This document shows positions 7,698 to 17,344 of a DNA stretch of 53,967 nt, one piece after another. Each line of letters starts with the position of its first letter. Position 1 is the first letter of the stretch. The DNA is from Anaerolineae bacterium UTCFX2 (GTDB lineage: Bacteria > Chloroflexota > Anaerolineae > Anaerolineales > UBA4823): the NCBI GenBank assembly GCA_002050125.1, contig MWTA01000089.1, positions 1 to 53,967 of the forward strand, in the 5' to 3' direction. The notes beneath the pieces are model-generated. The model did not search any database. It worked only from the letters and a program-made list of their open reading frames with translations, and had not been told where the DNA came from. Made by a program: the position numbers and the translations under genes.

Positions 7698-10646
7698 ATG
7701 ACAAAGAAAAGTGAAATGATGATACACGGTTTTGAACTGTTACAAGAATACGAAATCCCCGAATTGAACAGCCGCGCGCGCTTGTTCTGCCATCAAAAAA
7801 CCGGCGCACAACTGCTTTCGATCGACAATCGAGACGAAAATAAAGTCTTCGGGATCACGTTTCGCACCCCCCCGAACGATTCGACCGGGATTGCGCACAT
7901 CATGGAGCACAGCGTGCTGTGCGGCTCGCAAAAATACCCGCTCAAAGAACCGTTTGTCGAGCTGCTCAAAGGTTCTTTGAACACCTTTCTAAACGCGTTC
8001 ACCTACCCGGACAAAACCTGCTACCCGGTTGCGAGCCAGAACCTGAAGGATTTTTACAACCTGATCGATGTCTACGTGGACGCGGTCTTCCACCCGCTGA
8101 TCCCGCCCACGACGCTGCAGCAGGAAGGCTGGCACTACGAACTGGAACAGCCCGACCAGCCGCTCATCTACAAGGGCGTGGTCTTCAACGAAATGAAGGG
8201 CGCTTACTCCAACCCGGACGATGTGCTGCAAGACCAGGCGCGCATGTCGCTTTTCCCCGACACCCCCTACGGGGTCGACTCGGGCGGGGATCCGCGCCAC
8301 ATCCCGGATCTGACCTATGCCCAGTTCAAAGATTTTCACAACCGCTATTATCACCCCTCCAACAGCCTAATCTATTTCTACGGCGACGACGACCCCGAAA
8401 CCCGTCTGGAGCGCATGAACGCGTACCTGGCAGAATTCACACGCATTGAAATCAATTCCGCCATCCCGCTCCAGCCGGCGTTCAGCGCGCCGCAGCGCCG
8501 CGAGATCGCCTACGATCCAGGCGAAGAGCAGGACAGCCAGAAAGGCATGCTGGTGGTCAACTGGCTGCTGGGCGAGACGAGTGAAGCGCAAACCATGCTG
8601 GGGCTTAACATCCTGACGCACATCCTGTTGGGCACGCCGGCGTCGCCGCTGCGCAAAGCGCTGATCGATTCCGGCTTGGGCGAAGACCTGGCTGGCGTCG
8701 GTCTGGAAGATGAGCTGCGCCAGGCGTATTTTTCCTGCGGGCTGAAAGGCTTACAGGCGGGACCCGCGGGGGAATTAGCCGCCGCTGCCCAACTGGAAAC
8801 GCTGATCCTGGACACGTTGCGCCAGCTTGGCGAGCAGGGCATCGATCCGGAAATGGTGGCGGCTTCGCTCAACACGGTCGAATTCCGCCTGCGCGAAAAC
8901 AACACCGGTTCATTCCCGCGCGGTTTGCTGCTCATGCTGCGCGCCCTGACCAGCTGGCTGTACGACAACGACCCGGTCACGCCGCTGGCTTTTGCGGAAC
9001 CGCTAGCGCGGATCAAAGACCAGGTCGCCGCGGGCAAACCCTATTTCGAAGATTTGATCCAGCAGTATTTCCTCAACAACCCCCACCGCACGACGGTGAT
9101 TTTAAAGCCTCAGCCGGGCTTGCAAAAGCAGCGCGACGACGAGGAGCGGCAGCGCCTGTCAGCCGTGCGTGACGCGCTGAGCGCGCCGGAATTCCAGCAG
9201 ATCGCCGTCCAGACACGTGAGCTAAAAGCGCTGCAGGAACGCCCCGATTCGCCGGAAGCCCTCGCCAGCATCCCGACGCTCAAGCTGGAAGACCTCGACC
9301 GTCAAAATAAGCTCATCCCGCTGGAGCTGAGCGAGGTCAAGGGGTCGAAGCTGCTGTATCACGATCTTTTCACCAATGGCATCGTCTACCTGGATATCGG
9401 CTTTGATCTGCACACGCTGCCGCAGGAACTGCTGGCGTACGTTCCGCTTTTTGGGCGCGCCCTGCTCGAAACCGGAACGGAGACCGCCGACTATGTCCGC
9501 CTTTCCCAGCGCATCGGGCGCTCGACCGGCGGGATCTGGGTCTCTCCATTCACCTCGCTGATCCGCGGGAGCGACCAGGGAGCGGCGCGCCTGTTCCTGC
9601 GCTCCAAAGCCATGCCCGCTCAAGCAGGCGAACTGCTGGCGATCCTGACCGAAGTCCTGCTGACAGCCCGCCTGGATCACCGCGAACGCTTCCGCCAGAT
9701 TGTCCTCGAAGAAAAAGCCAGCCGGGAAGCCATGCTGGTACCCGCCGGTCACGGTGTAGTCAACACGCGCCTGCGGGCGCTGTTCAACGAGGCGGACTGG
9801 GCAGCCGAGCAGATGGGCGGGGTGAGCCAGCTCTTCTTTCTGCGCGAGCTGATCAAGCGCATCGATTCCAACTGGGCTGCGGTGCAGGAGCAGCTCGAGA
9901 CAATGCGGCGCATCTTGCTGGACCGCCGGAACCTGGTCTTCAACGTGACGCTGGACGCCCACAACTGGCGTTCTTTCAAGCCCAGGCTGGACGAATTTCT
10001 GGAAGGCTTGCCGGAAGGCGGCGGAGCTAAGTCAGTCTGGCAGCCTCAGCCTCAGGCGCAGTTCGAGGGCTTGGCGATCCCGGCGCAGGTCAATTACGTC
10101 GGCAAAGGCGCCAACCTGTTCGAGCTTGGCTACGCCGCCGACGGATCGATCGATGTGATCCTCAATTATCTGCGCACCACCTGGCTGTGGGAACGGGTGC
10201 GCGTCCAGGGCGGGGCTTATGGCGGTTTCTGCCTGTTCAATAACCGCTCGGGGGTGCTTACTTATGTATCGTACCGCGACCCAAACTTGCTCCAAACGCT
10301 CGATAATTACGACCAAGCCGCACACTTTCTGAGTGAGCTTGCCCTGGATGCGGATGAACTGAAAAAATCGATCATCGGCGCGATCGGCGACATGGACGCC
10401 TACCAGCTTCCGGACGCCAAAGGCTACGCCTCGCTGCTGCGCTACCTGGCGGGCGACACCGATGAAAACCGCCAGGTCTGGCGGGAGCAAATCCTGACAA
10501 CCACGCTGGAAGATTTCCATGCCCTGGGGCAGTCACTGACCCGGCTGAACGAAGCGGGTTTTGTGACCGTGATGGGCTCGCCGGAAGCGCTGGCGCAAGC
10601 CAACGCGGCGCGCCCCGGGTGGCTAAAACTGAACAAAGTGCTCTGA
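7698..10646 (+). CDS. M16C presequence-protease-like metalloprotease
   Basis: A ~982-residue zinc protease of the insulinase superfamily, subgroup M16C, single-chain enzymes that degrade unfolded peptides in a closed chamber. The inverted zinc motif HIMEH is at about residues 67-71, followed by SVLCGSQKYP. The downstream Glu is probably in VVFNEMKGAYSNPDD. The second catalytic-lacking half is present (ETGTETADYVRLSQRIGRSTGG and RVQGGAYGGF near the C-terminus). Length fits the family. The frame stays open further upstream, over the previous gene, but homology begins at HGFELLQEYEIPEL. ATGs at 7698, 7716 and 7719 are all possible; none has a strong ribosome binding site. It lies 20 bases after the FAD subunit gene and 18 before the Fe-S/Mo gene. 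Confidence 0.9.
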   Translation: MTKKSEMMIHGFELLQEYEIPELNSRARLFCHQKTGAQLLSIDNRDENKVFGITFRTPPNDSTGIAHIMEHSVLCGSQKYPLKEPFVELLKGSLNTFLNAFTYPDKTCYPVASQNLKDFYNLIDVYVDAVFHPLIPPTTLQQEGWHYELEQPDQPLIYKGVVFNEMKGAYSNPDDVLQDQARMSLFPDTPYGVDSGGDPRHIPDLTYAQFKDFHNRYYHPSNSLIYFYGDDDPETRLERMNAYLAEFTRIEINSAIPLQPAFSAPQRREIAYDPGEEQDSQKGMLVVNWLLGETSEAQTMLGLNILTHILLGTPASPLRKALIDSGLGEDLAGVGLEDELRQAYFSCGLKGLQAGPAGELAAAAQLETLILDTLRQLGEQGIDPEMVAASLNTVEFRLRENNTGSFPRGLLLMLRALTSWLYDNDPVTPLAFAEPLARIKDQVAAGKPYFEDLIQQYFLNNPHRTTVILKPQPGLQKQRDDEERQRLSAVRDALSAPEFQQIAVQTRELKALQERPDSPEALASIPTLKLEDLDRQNKLIPLELSEVKGSKLLYHDLFTNGIVYLDIGFDLHTLPQELLAYVPLFGRALLETGTETADYVRLSQRIGRSTGGIWVSPFTSLIRGSDQGAARLFLRSKAMPAQAGELLAILTEVLLTARLDHRERFRQIVLEEKASREAMLVPAGHGVVNTRLRALFNEADWAAEQMGGVSQLFFLRELIKRIDSNWAAVQEQLETMRRILLDRRNLVFNVTLDAHNWRSFKPRLDEFLEGLPEGGGAKSVWQPQPQAQFEGLAIPAQVNYVGKGANLFELGYAADGSIDVILNYLRTTWLWERVRVQGGAYGGFCLFNNRSGVLTYVSYRDPNLLQTLDNYDQAAHFLSELALDADELKKSIIGAIGDMDAYQLPDAKGYASLLRYLAGDTDENRQVWREQILTTTLEDFHALGQSLTRLNEAGFVTVMGSPEALAQANAARPGWLKLNKVL

Positions 10647-10664
10647 TCCGAAAGGACCGAACCT

Positions 10665-13600
10665 ATGCTGATTTCACTGCTTATCAACGATCGAATTTTT
10701 GAAGTCGAATCCGCGGCGGGCGAGAGCCTGTTGAGCGTGCTGCGCCGGCTGGGTTTCTTCAGCGTCAAACACGGCTGCGAGACGGGCGAATGCGGCGCCT
10801 GCGCGGTGCTGCTGGACGGGAAAACGGTCAATTCCTGTGTGATGCTGGCAGCCCAGGCGGTTGGGCACATCCTTCAAACGATCGAATCGATCGGGGAGCA
10901 CCCCGAGCAGGGCTGGAAAACCACTCAGGGCTTGCACCCGCTCCAGCAAGCGTTTGTCGAGACCGGCGCGGTGCAATGCGGTTACTGCACGCCCGCCCAG
11001 ATCTTAGCCGCCAAGGAACTCTTGGATCGAAACCCCAATCCCACCGAAGCCGAGGTGCGCCAGGCGCTGGCGGGGGTGCTTTGCCGCTGCACGGGGTACC
11101 TCAAGCCCGTGCAGGCGGTCTTGAGAGCCGCGGCGGTCCTGCGCGGCGAGGCGGTCGAGCCGCTCGAAGGCGGGCTGCACGGCGACGAGGGCATCCCCGC
11201 CCCGCCGGATTGGTTCGGGGGCGGCGACGAGGGCGGCGCGCCAGAGAAGGATTTGCTGACGCCAGCCACTTTTCCAGGCGGCGCCGTGCAGACCCGCACC
11301 CGCCTGCTGCCGCGCATCACGCTCACGCCTGAATCCGAAGTCTGGAGCAGCGTCGGCAAACCCGAAAAGAAGGTGGATGCGGTAAAGCTGGTGCAGGGGA
11401 AGCCGGCGTTTACGGCGGATATCGAGCCGCGCAACCTGCTGTACGCCAAAGTGCTGCACAGTCCGGTGGCGCACGCCCGGATTGTCAAAATCGACGCCAG
11501 CCGGGCTTTACAACTGCCGGGCGTGGCAGCAGTGTTGACCTGGAAGGACCTGCCGCGGGTGGTGTACTCCACCGCCGGGCAATCGGACCCGATCCCGGGC
11601 CCGCTCGATTCCTTCTCGCTCGACCGCAAGGTGCGCTTTGTGGGCGACCGCGTGGCGTTCGTGGCGGCGGAAAGCGAGCAGATCGCCAGCCAGGCGCTGG
11701 AATTGATCGACGTGGAATACGAGTCGCTGCCAGCCGTGCTCGATCCCGCGGAAGCCATGCTGCCCGGCGCGCCGATTCTGCACGACGAGCCGGAGTACGT
11801 CAACTTTGCCGAATCCGATCCGGGGCGCAACCTGGCGGCTCACATCCACATCGACATCGGCGACGTGGAAAAGGGCTTTGCCGAAGCCGACCAGATCTTC
11901 GAGGATGTTTACGAAGTCCCCAAGGTGCAGCAGGCGCACATCGAGCCGCATGTCGTGGTGACGTATTGGGACGAGGACGACCGCCTGGTGATCCGCACCA
12001 GCACCCAGGTGCCTTTCCACGCCCGCCGGATGCTGGCGCCAGTACTGGGCTTGCCGGTGAAGCGCATCCGGGTGATCAAGCCGCGCATTGGCGGGGGGTT
12101 CGGCGGCAAGCAGGAAGTCCTGATCGAAGACGTGGCGGCTCACCTGACGATTGCCACTGGGCGACCGGTGATTTACGAATACACGCGGGCAGAGGAATTC
12201 TTCGCTGGGCGGTCGCGCCATCCAATGCGCATCTGGATGAAGACCGGGGTCAAGAAGGACGGCACGCTGACCGCCAACGCGATGAAAGTGCTGACCAATA
12301 CCGGGGCGTATGGCTGTCACGCGCTGACCGTGACCGGCAACACCGGTCACAAATCGATCGCGCTCTATGTCGGGGACGGCGAATACCGCAAGTCGCCCAA
12401 CATCCAGTTCACTGCCGATGTCGTTTATACCAACCACCCGCCTGCCGGCGCCTTCCGCGGTTATGGCGTCCCGCAGGGCTATTGGGCGCTCGACCGCCAC
12501 ATGGAGAAGATCGCCCGTGCGTTGGGGCTCGACCCGCTCGAATTCCGCTTGAAGAACGCACTGCGGGCGGGAGAGCTGCAGCCGTTCAGCACCGCCTGGA
12601 GCGAGGGGCGCGAACCCCGCCCGGAGACGATCGAGACCTGCGCGCTGGAAGAGTGCGCGCGCCAGGGCAAAGCCGTGATCGGGTGGGATCAGAAATTCAA
12701 CAACCCGAACTGGCGGACGGTGGCAGGCAAGCCTCACCTGAGGCGCGGCATCGGATCGGCGCTGGTCATGCAGGGAACCGCCATTCCCTATCTGGACATG
12801 GGCGGGGCAAGCGTCAAGATGAACGATGATGGGTCGTTCAATCTGCTCATCGGCGCGACCGACCTGGGCACCGGCTCGGACACCGTGATCGGTCAGATGG
12901 TCGCCGAAGTTTTGGGCGTTCCGCTCGAAGACATCATCGTGTATTCTTCGGACACCGACTTCACGCCGTTCGACAAAGGCGCGTACGCCTCGAGCACGAC
13001 CTACATCTCGGGCGGCGCAGCCGTTAAAGCCGCCGAACAGGTTGCCGAGCGCATCCGCATTCGGGCGGCGAAGATGCTGAACGCGGCTGGCGCGGAGGGC
13101 GAGCCAATCGATTGGCGCGAGATAAAGCTGGCAAACCGGCAGGCTTGCGCCCCGGATGGTCGCTCGGTCTCGCTGAGCGAGGTTGCCCTCCATGCGCTGC
13201 ACCAGGAAGACCAGGAACAGATCATGGGCGTTGCATCGTTTGTTTCGCCGGTCGCGCCGCCGCCTTTCGCAGCCCAATTCGCTGAAGTGACGGTGGATAT
13301 CGAGACCGGACAGGTGATCGTGGGCAAACTGGTGATGGCGCTCGACTCGGGCGTGATCGTTAACCCGCTCACCGCTTCAGGACAGGTGGAGGGCGGCATG
13401 ACCCAGGCGCTTGGCTACGCGGTCTGCGAAGAAATGCGCTATGACGAGCGCGGTTTTGCGCGCGAAATCGACCTGACCGATTATCATATCTTCCAGGCGG
13501 ACGAGATGCCCGAGCTGCACACCCTGTTTGTCGAAACCTTCGAACCGACCCACCCGTTTGGCGTTAAAGCGGTGGCGGAAATCCCGCTGGATGGAGTTGC

Positions 13601-13706
13601 TCCGGCGGTGGGCAACGCGGTCTTGGATGCCTGCGGCGCGGTCGTGAACAACAATCCGATCACCCCCGAAAAAGTCTGGCGGTCGCTGAACAAGGAGAGC
13701 GATTAG
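10665..13706 (+). CDS. fused 2Fe-2S / molybdopterin subunit of a xanthine dehydrogenase-family hydroxylase
   Basis: A 1013-residue fusion. Residues ~1-155 form the two [2Fe-2S] domains: a plant-type cluster with Cys38, Cys43, Cys46 and Cys58, then the helical domain with GAVQCGYCTPAQ and LCRCTGYLKP. After a Gly/Pro-rich linker comes the molybdenum-cofactor part. It shows GGGFGGKQE (cofactor binding), AFRGYGVPQGYWALD (the Arg of the xanthine-dehydrogenase active site), TDLGTGSDTV, and GVKAVAEIPLDGVAP, whose Glu is the likely catalytic base. CODH-type AYxCSFR is absent. The substrate is likely an N-heterocycle such as a purine, but this is inference. Unlike eukaryotic XDH the FAD domain is missing; it may be the protein at 6905. 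GAAAGGACC precedes the start. Confidence 0.9.
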   Translation: MLISLLINDRIFEVESAAGESLLSVLRRLGFFSVKHGCETGECGACAVLLDGKTVNSCVMLAAQAVGHILQTIESIGEHPEQGWKTTQGLHPLQQAFVETGAVQCGYCTPAQILAAKELLDRNPNPTEAEVRQALAGVLCRCTGYLKPVQAVLRAAAVLRGEAVEPLEGGLHGDEGIPAPPDWFGGGDEGGAPEKDLLTPATFPGGAVQTRTRLLPRITLTPESEVWSSVGKPEKKVDAVKLVQGKPAFTADIEPRNLLYAKVLHSPVAHARIVKIDASRALQLPGVAAVLTWKDLPRVVYSTAGQSDPIPGPLDSFSLDRKVRFVGDRVAFVAAESEQIASQALELIDVEYESLPAVLDPAEAMLPGAPILHDEPEYVNFAESDPGRNLAAHIHIDIGDVEKGFAEADQIFEDVYEVPKVQQAHIEPHVVVTYWDEDDRLVIRTSTQVPFHARRMLAPVLGLPVKRIRVIKPRIGGGFGGKQEVLIEDVAAHLTIATGRPVIYEYTRAEEFFAGRSRHPMRIWMKTGVKKDGTLTANAMKVLTNTGAYGCHALTVTGNTGHKSIALYVGDGEYRKSPNIQFTADVVYTNHPPAGAFRGYGVPQGYWALDRHMEKIARALGLDPLEFRLKNALRAGELQPFSTAWSEGREPRPETIETCALEECARQGKAVIGWDQKFNNPNWRTVAGKPHLRRGIGSALVMQGTAIPYLDMGGASVKMNDDGSFNLLIGATDLGTGSDTVIGQMVAEVLGVPLEDIIVYSSDTDFTPFDKGAYASSTTYISGGAAVKAAEQVAERIRIRAAKMLNAAGAEGEPIDWREIKLANRQACAPDGRSVSLSEVALHALHQEDQEQIMGVASFVSPVAPPPFAAQFAEVTVDIETGQVIVGKLVMALDSGVIVNPLTASGQVEGGMTQALGYAVCEEMRYDERGFAREIDLTDYHIFQADEMPELHTLFVETFEPTHPFGVKAVAEIPLDGVAPAVGNAVLDACGAVVNNNPITPEKVWRSLNKESD

Positions 13707-13709
13707 GCT

Positions 13710-15056
13710 ATGGATCGAATCTATGTGGTGGGTCATATCAATCCAGACACCGACTCGATCGCCTCGGCGGTCGGGTACGCCTGGCTGCTGCGCGAACGCG
13801 ACGGCGAGGATGTGGCTGCGGCGCGGGCGGGTCCCACTAACCCGCAGACCACCTGGGTGCTCAAACGGCTCGGTCTGGAGGCGCCGACCCTGCTCACCGA
13901 CGCGTCGCCGCGTTTCGAGTCGGTCACGCGCCGGCTGGACACCGTCACCCCTGAAGACCCGCTACGCGAAGCCTGGGCGATCTTGAACCGCACGGGCGGG
14001 ATTGCGCCGCTGGTCAACCCGGACGACGGCAAGCCCGTGGGAATGATCACCGGAATGAGCCTGTTCAACCTCATGGCGAAGTACGTCGGGGCTCACCCGC
14101 GCCGCCAGGACGTGCGCATCTCCGAGATCCTCGACCTGCCATGCCGCGAAGCCTGCGATGGCAGCGTGCCGCGTTACCGCGCCAACATCCACATCCGCGA
14201 TATGCTGGGCAGAATCCTGCGCGAAGAACACAACGATTTCTTGGTCGTTGACGATCAGGGGCTGTACACCGGCGTTACCCGCCAGCGGGATGTGCTGAAC
14301 CCGCCCCGCCTGCGCCTGATCCTGGTGGATCACAACGAGCCGGGGCAGTCGCTGGGCGCGATCGAAGAGGCCGAGCTGATCGAGATCCTGGATCACCACC
14401 GCCTGGGCAACCCGTCCACGCGGGCGCCGATCCGCTTTTCGGTGGATGTGGTGGGCAGCACGAGCACGCTGGTCTCGGAGCGGATCGAAGAAGCCGGTTT
14501 GAGCGCCCCGCCGGACATCGCCGGACTGCTGTTGGCGGGGCTGCTTTCGGATACGCTGATCTTGACCTCGCCCACCACCACCGAGCGCGATCACCAGGCT
14601 GCCGCGCGGCTGGAACGCTGGGCGTTTGTCCGCAACGGTCCGCTGGCGGGGGAAAAGCTTCAATCTTACGGCGAGCAGGTGATCGAGGCGGGAGCCGGGC
14701 TTTCTACCCGCGACCCGTTCGAGATCGTTTCCACCGATATCAAAACCTATGAGACCGGCGGGTTTCATTTTGCGATTTCACAGGCAGAGGTGACCGATTT
14801 GCGCCAGATGAACGATCACCTCGATGAGCTGACCCGGGCGCTCGACCGGCTGCGCCAGGAACGCCGGTTGGATTTCGTGATGCTGATGGTGACCGATGTG
14901 GTGGATAACGTGAGCAGCCTGATCACCGTCAACGCGCCGCCCCCTCTGGATGATCTGCCCTATCCCAAACAGCAGGACGGGACGCGGCTGGCAATCGGGG
15001 TGGTTTCGCGCAAGAAACAACTTTTACCGGTTATATTAAGTATTTTGGAGGAATGA
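13710..15056 (+). CDS. ppaC: manganese-dependent inorganic pyrophosphatase with CBS domains
   Basis: A family II (DHH) pyrophosphatase that hydrolyses diphosphate and pulls biosynthetic reactions forward. The N-terminal metal motif is GHINPDTDSIASAVGYA; RLILVDHNEPGQ and EILDHHRLGN carry further Mn ligands. Between residues ~65 and ~195 a regulatory insert is present with CBS-like blocks (TVTPEDPLREAWAIL, FLVVDDQGLYTGVTRQRD). In this subclass such inserts bind adenine nucleotides and tune activity. The DHHA2 C-terminal domain ends in GVVSRKKQLLP, the usual substrate-binding SRKKQ. It starts 3 bases after the Mo-subunit stop and abuts the xdhC-like gene, so it is embedded in the hydroxylase operon. 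Confidence 0.93.
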   Translation: MDRIYVVGHINPDTDSIASAVGYAWLLRERDGEDVAAARAGPTNPQTTWVLKRLGLEAPTLLTDASPRFESVTRRLDTVTPEDPLREAWAILNRTGGIAPLVNPDDGKPVGMITGMSLFNLMAKYVGAHPRRQDVRISEILDLPCREACDGSVPRYRANIHIRDMLGRILREEHNDFLVVDDQGLYTGVTRQRDVLNPPRLRLILVDHNEPGQSLGAIEEAELIEILDHHRLGNPSTRAPIRFSVDVVGSTSTLVSERIEEAGLSAPPDIAGLLLAGLLSDTLILTSPTTTERDHQAAARLERWAFVRNGPLAGEKLQSYGEQVIEAGAGLSTRDPFEIVSTDIKTYETGGFHFAISQAEVTDLRQMNDHLDELTRALDRLRQERRLDFVMLMVTDVVDNVSSLITVNAPPPLDDLPYPKQQDGTRLAIGVVSRKKQLLPVILSILEE

Positions 15057-15875
15057 ATGACTTCGATATTTCAATCGTTGGTGGAACTGGAAGAGAAGAA
15101 CCAGGCAGGCGCGCTGTGCATGGTGGTGCGCAGCCAGGGATCGACCCCGCGCCGGTCTGGCAGCAAAATGGTGGTTTTCCCAGACGGACGGATCGAAGGC
15201 ACCGTCGGCGGGGGCGAGCTCGAAAACCGGGTGATCCGGGAGGCGCTGCAGGCGATTGACGACGGTAAGCCGCGCATGTTGGAGTATCAGATGAACGACC
15301 CGGCTCAGGGCGACCCGGGCGTGTGCGGCGGTCAGGTGGAGGTCTATGTGGAACCCTTGCGTCCTAAACCTACGGTTGTGGTGATCGGCGTCGGACACGT
15401 CGGCAAGGCTGTGGCGCACCTGGCGCACTGGCTGGGCTATCGAGTGGTGGTCAGCGACGACCGCCCCGACTTTTGCACGCCGGAAGCCATCCCGGACGCC
15501 GATGAATATTTACCCGTGCCGATGGCGGAGCTGCCAACGCGCCTGGAATTCACACCCTGGACTTATCTAGTGTTGACCACGCGCGGCGTCAACGTCGATA
15601 TCGTGGGTTTGCCCGCCCTTTTAGACCAGCCCGCGGCGTATATCGGGGTGATCGGGTCGCAGCGCCGCTGGATGACCGCCCGCAAGCAAATGATCGACGC
15701 TGGAACGCCGGTCGAAAAATTGGACCGGGTTCGCTCGCCAATTGGATTGGAGCTCAACGCCGAAACCCCCGAAGAGATCGCGGTGAGCATCATGGCGGAG
15801 ATCATCATGCTGCGCGAAGGCGGAGACGGTCGTCCGATATCCGCCAGAAAACAAAGACAGACAAAACAACAATAG
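15057..15875 (+). CDS. XdhC/CoxI-family molybdenum-hydroxylase maturation factor
   Basis: A 272-residue protein of the XdhC/CoxI family, which binds molybdenum cofactor and helps sulfurate and insert it into xanthine dehydrogenase-type enzymes. The N-terminal XdhC domain has VVRSQGSTPRRSGSKMVV and GTVGGGELENRV. The C-terminal Rossmann-like domain has VVVIGVGHVGKAVA, YIGVIGSQRRW and the terminal IGLELNAETPEEIAVSIMAEI. The start ATG directly follows the ppaC stop (TGAATG), and GGAGGAATG just upstream is a good ribosome binding site. Its presence argues that the neighbouring Mo protein is a sulfurated xanthine-dehydrogenase-like enzyme. Confidence 0.92.
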   Translation: MTSIFQSLVELEEKNQAGALCMVVRSQGSTPRRSGSKMVVFPDGRIEGTVGGGELENRVIREALQAIDDGKPRMLEYQMNDPAQGDPGVCGGQVEVYVEPLRPKPTVVVIGVGHVGKAVAHLAHWLGYRVVVSDDRPDFCTPEAIPDADEYLPVPMAELPTRLEFTPWTYLVLTTRGVNVDIVGLPALLDQPAAYIGVIGSQRRWMTARKQMIDAGTPVEKLDRVRSPIGLELNAETPEEIAVSIMAEIIMLREGGDGRPISARKQRQTKQQ

Positions 15876-15886
15876 CGGAGAGCATT

Positions 15887-17344
15887 ATGTGGCAGAGTTA
15901 TTATTGTGTAACGCGCATCGAGGAGGCGCTCGAACTCCTGGCTGAACACGGCGCGCAAGCCCGAATCGTCGCCGGCGCGACGGATCTGATCCTCGAGTTG
16001 GAGCGCGGGGTGCGCAAAGGGGTCGAAACGCTGATCGACATCACCCGCGTGCCGTGTCTGGACGAGATCGTGATGGACGAAGACGAGGTCATTCACCTCG
16101 GTCCGCTGGTCACGCACAACCAATGCATCGCCTCCAAGCTGGTTGTCGAGCGGCTCTTCCCGCTTGCCCAGGCGGCGTGGAGCGTGGGCGCGCCGCAGAT
16201 CCGCAACCGCGGCACCGTGGCGGGCAACCTGATCACCGCTTCGCCGGCGAACGACACCATCACCCCGCTGATGGCGCTTGGGGCAAGCGTCCGGCTAAGT
16301 TCGACGCGCGGCAGCCGGGTGGCGCCCCTGAAGGACTTCTTCCTGGGGGTGCGGCGCACGGCGCTCCAACCGGATGAGATGCTGGTGGACATCGCCGTAC
16401 CGGCGCTGAAATCGAACCAGCGCGGCATGTTCTATAAACTGGCGCTGCGGCGCGCCCAGGCGATCTCGGTGGTCAACGCGGCGGTGGTGCTCACCTTTGA
16501 CGGAGAGGCAGCGGCGGTTGGAGCGCAATCCAAAGTTACTTCCGCGGCGATCACGCTCGGCTCGGTCGCCCCAACCATCGTGCGCGCGCCCGATGCCGAA
16601 AATTACCTGGCAGGCAAAACGTTGACCGACGAAGTGATCCTGGAGGCGGCAGTCCTGGCAAAGCGGGCTGCCCACCCGATCGATGACATTCGCGGCACTG
16701 CCGTTTATCGCGATGAGATGGTGCGGGTGTGCGTCAAACGCTGCCTGGCTGGCATCCACGCCGGAGCGGAACGAGACGGCTTTCCAACCGATCCGGTGCT
16801 GCTGCGGGGAACCGAAAAAGTCGATCTCGCCCAGCGCCTGCCCGAGCGCAGCCTGCACCAGCCGGGGTCGCCGATTGTAACGCGGATCAATGGGAAAGAG
16901 TACACCTTCAACAGCGGGCAAAACAAGACCCTGCTGCGCCTGCTGCGCGAGGAAGCCGGGTTGACCGGCACAAAAGAGGGTTGCGCAGAAGGGGAATGCG
17001 GCGCCTGCACGGTGTATCTCGACGGTCAGGCGGTGATGAGCTGCCTGGTGCCGGCAACGCGCGCCCACGGGGCTGAGATCACCACAATCGAGGGCATCGC
17101 GCATGATGGGCAGCTCCACCCGGTCCAGCAGGCTTTCATCGAAGAAGGCGCGGTGCAGTGCGGTTATTGCACACCCGGTTTTATTATGTCTGCCGTAAAA
17201 TTGCTCGAAGAAAAGCCCCATCCCTCCGAAGCGGAGATCAAGGTCTCGATCACCGGCAATCTGTGCCGCTGCACCGGCTATTACAAGATCGTGCAGGCAA
17301 TCGAAAAAGCCAGTATGAGCATGACGGAGGCGCCGAATGGGTAA
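15887..17344 (+). CDS. fused FAD-binding / 2Fe-2S subunit of a molybdenum hydroxylase
   Basis: A 485-residue fusion in the order FAD then iron-sulfur, the reverse of eukaryotic XDH. Residues ~1-285 are the CoxM-type flavin domain with VAGATDLILEL and IRNRGTVAGNLITASPAND, both near the family consensus. From ~330 follow the two [2Fe-2S] domains: GCAEGECGACTVYLDG with a later Cys, then GAVQCGYCTPGF and NLCRCTGYYKI. It is an electron-transfer module with no molybdenum subunit beside it. It may therefore give a second route out of the Mo protein at 10665, or serve a Mo subunit coded elsewhere. ATG 15887 has GCGGAGA before it. The stop overlaps the start of the next gene by 8 bases. Confidence 0.9.
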   Translation: MWQSYYCVTRIEEALELLAEHGAQARIVAGATDLILELERGVRKGVETLIDITRVPCLDEIVMDEDEVIHLGPLVTHNQCIASKLVVERLFPLAQAAWSVGAPQIRNRGTVAGNLITASPANDTITPLMALGASVRLSSTRGSRVAPLKDFFLGVRRTALQPDEMLVDIAVPALKSNQRGMFYKLALRRAQAISVVNAAVVLTFDGEAAAVGAQSKVTSAAITLGSVAPTIVRAPDAENYLAGKTLTDEVILEAAVLAKRAAHPIDDIRGTAVYRDEMVRVCVKRCLAGIHAGAERDGFPTDPVLLRGTEKVDLAQRLPERSLHQPGSPIVTRINGKEYTFNSGQNKTLLRLLREEAGLTGTKEGCAEGECGACTVYLDGQAVMSCLVPATRAHGAEITTIEGIAHDGQLHPVQQAFIEEGAVQCGYCTPGFIMSAVKLLEEKPHPSEAEIKVSITGNLCRCTGYYKIVQAIEKASMSMTEAPNG

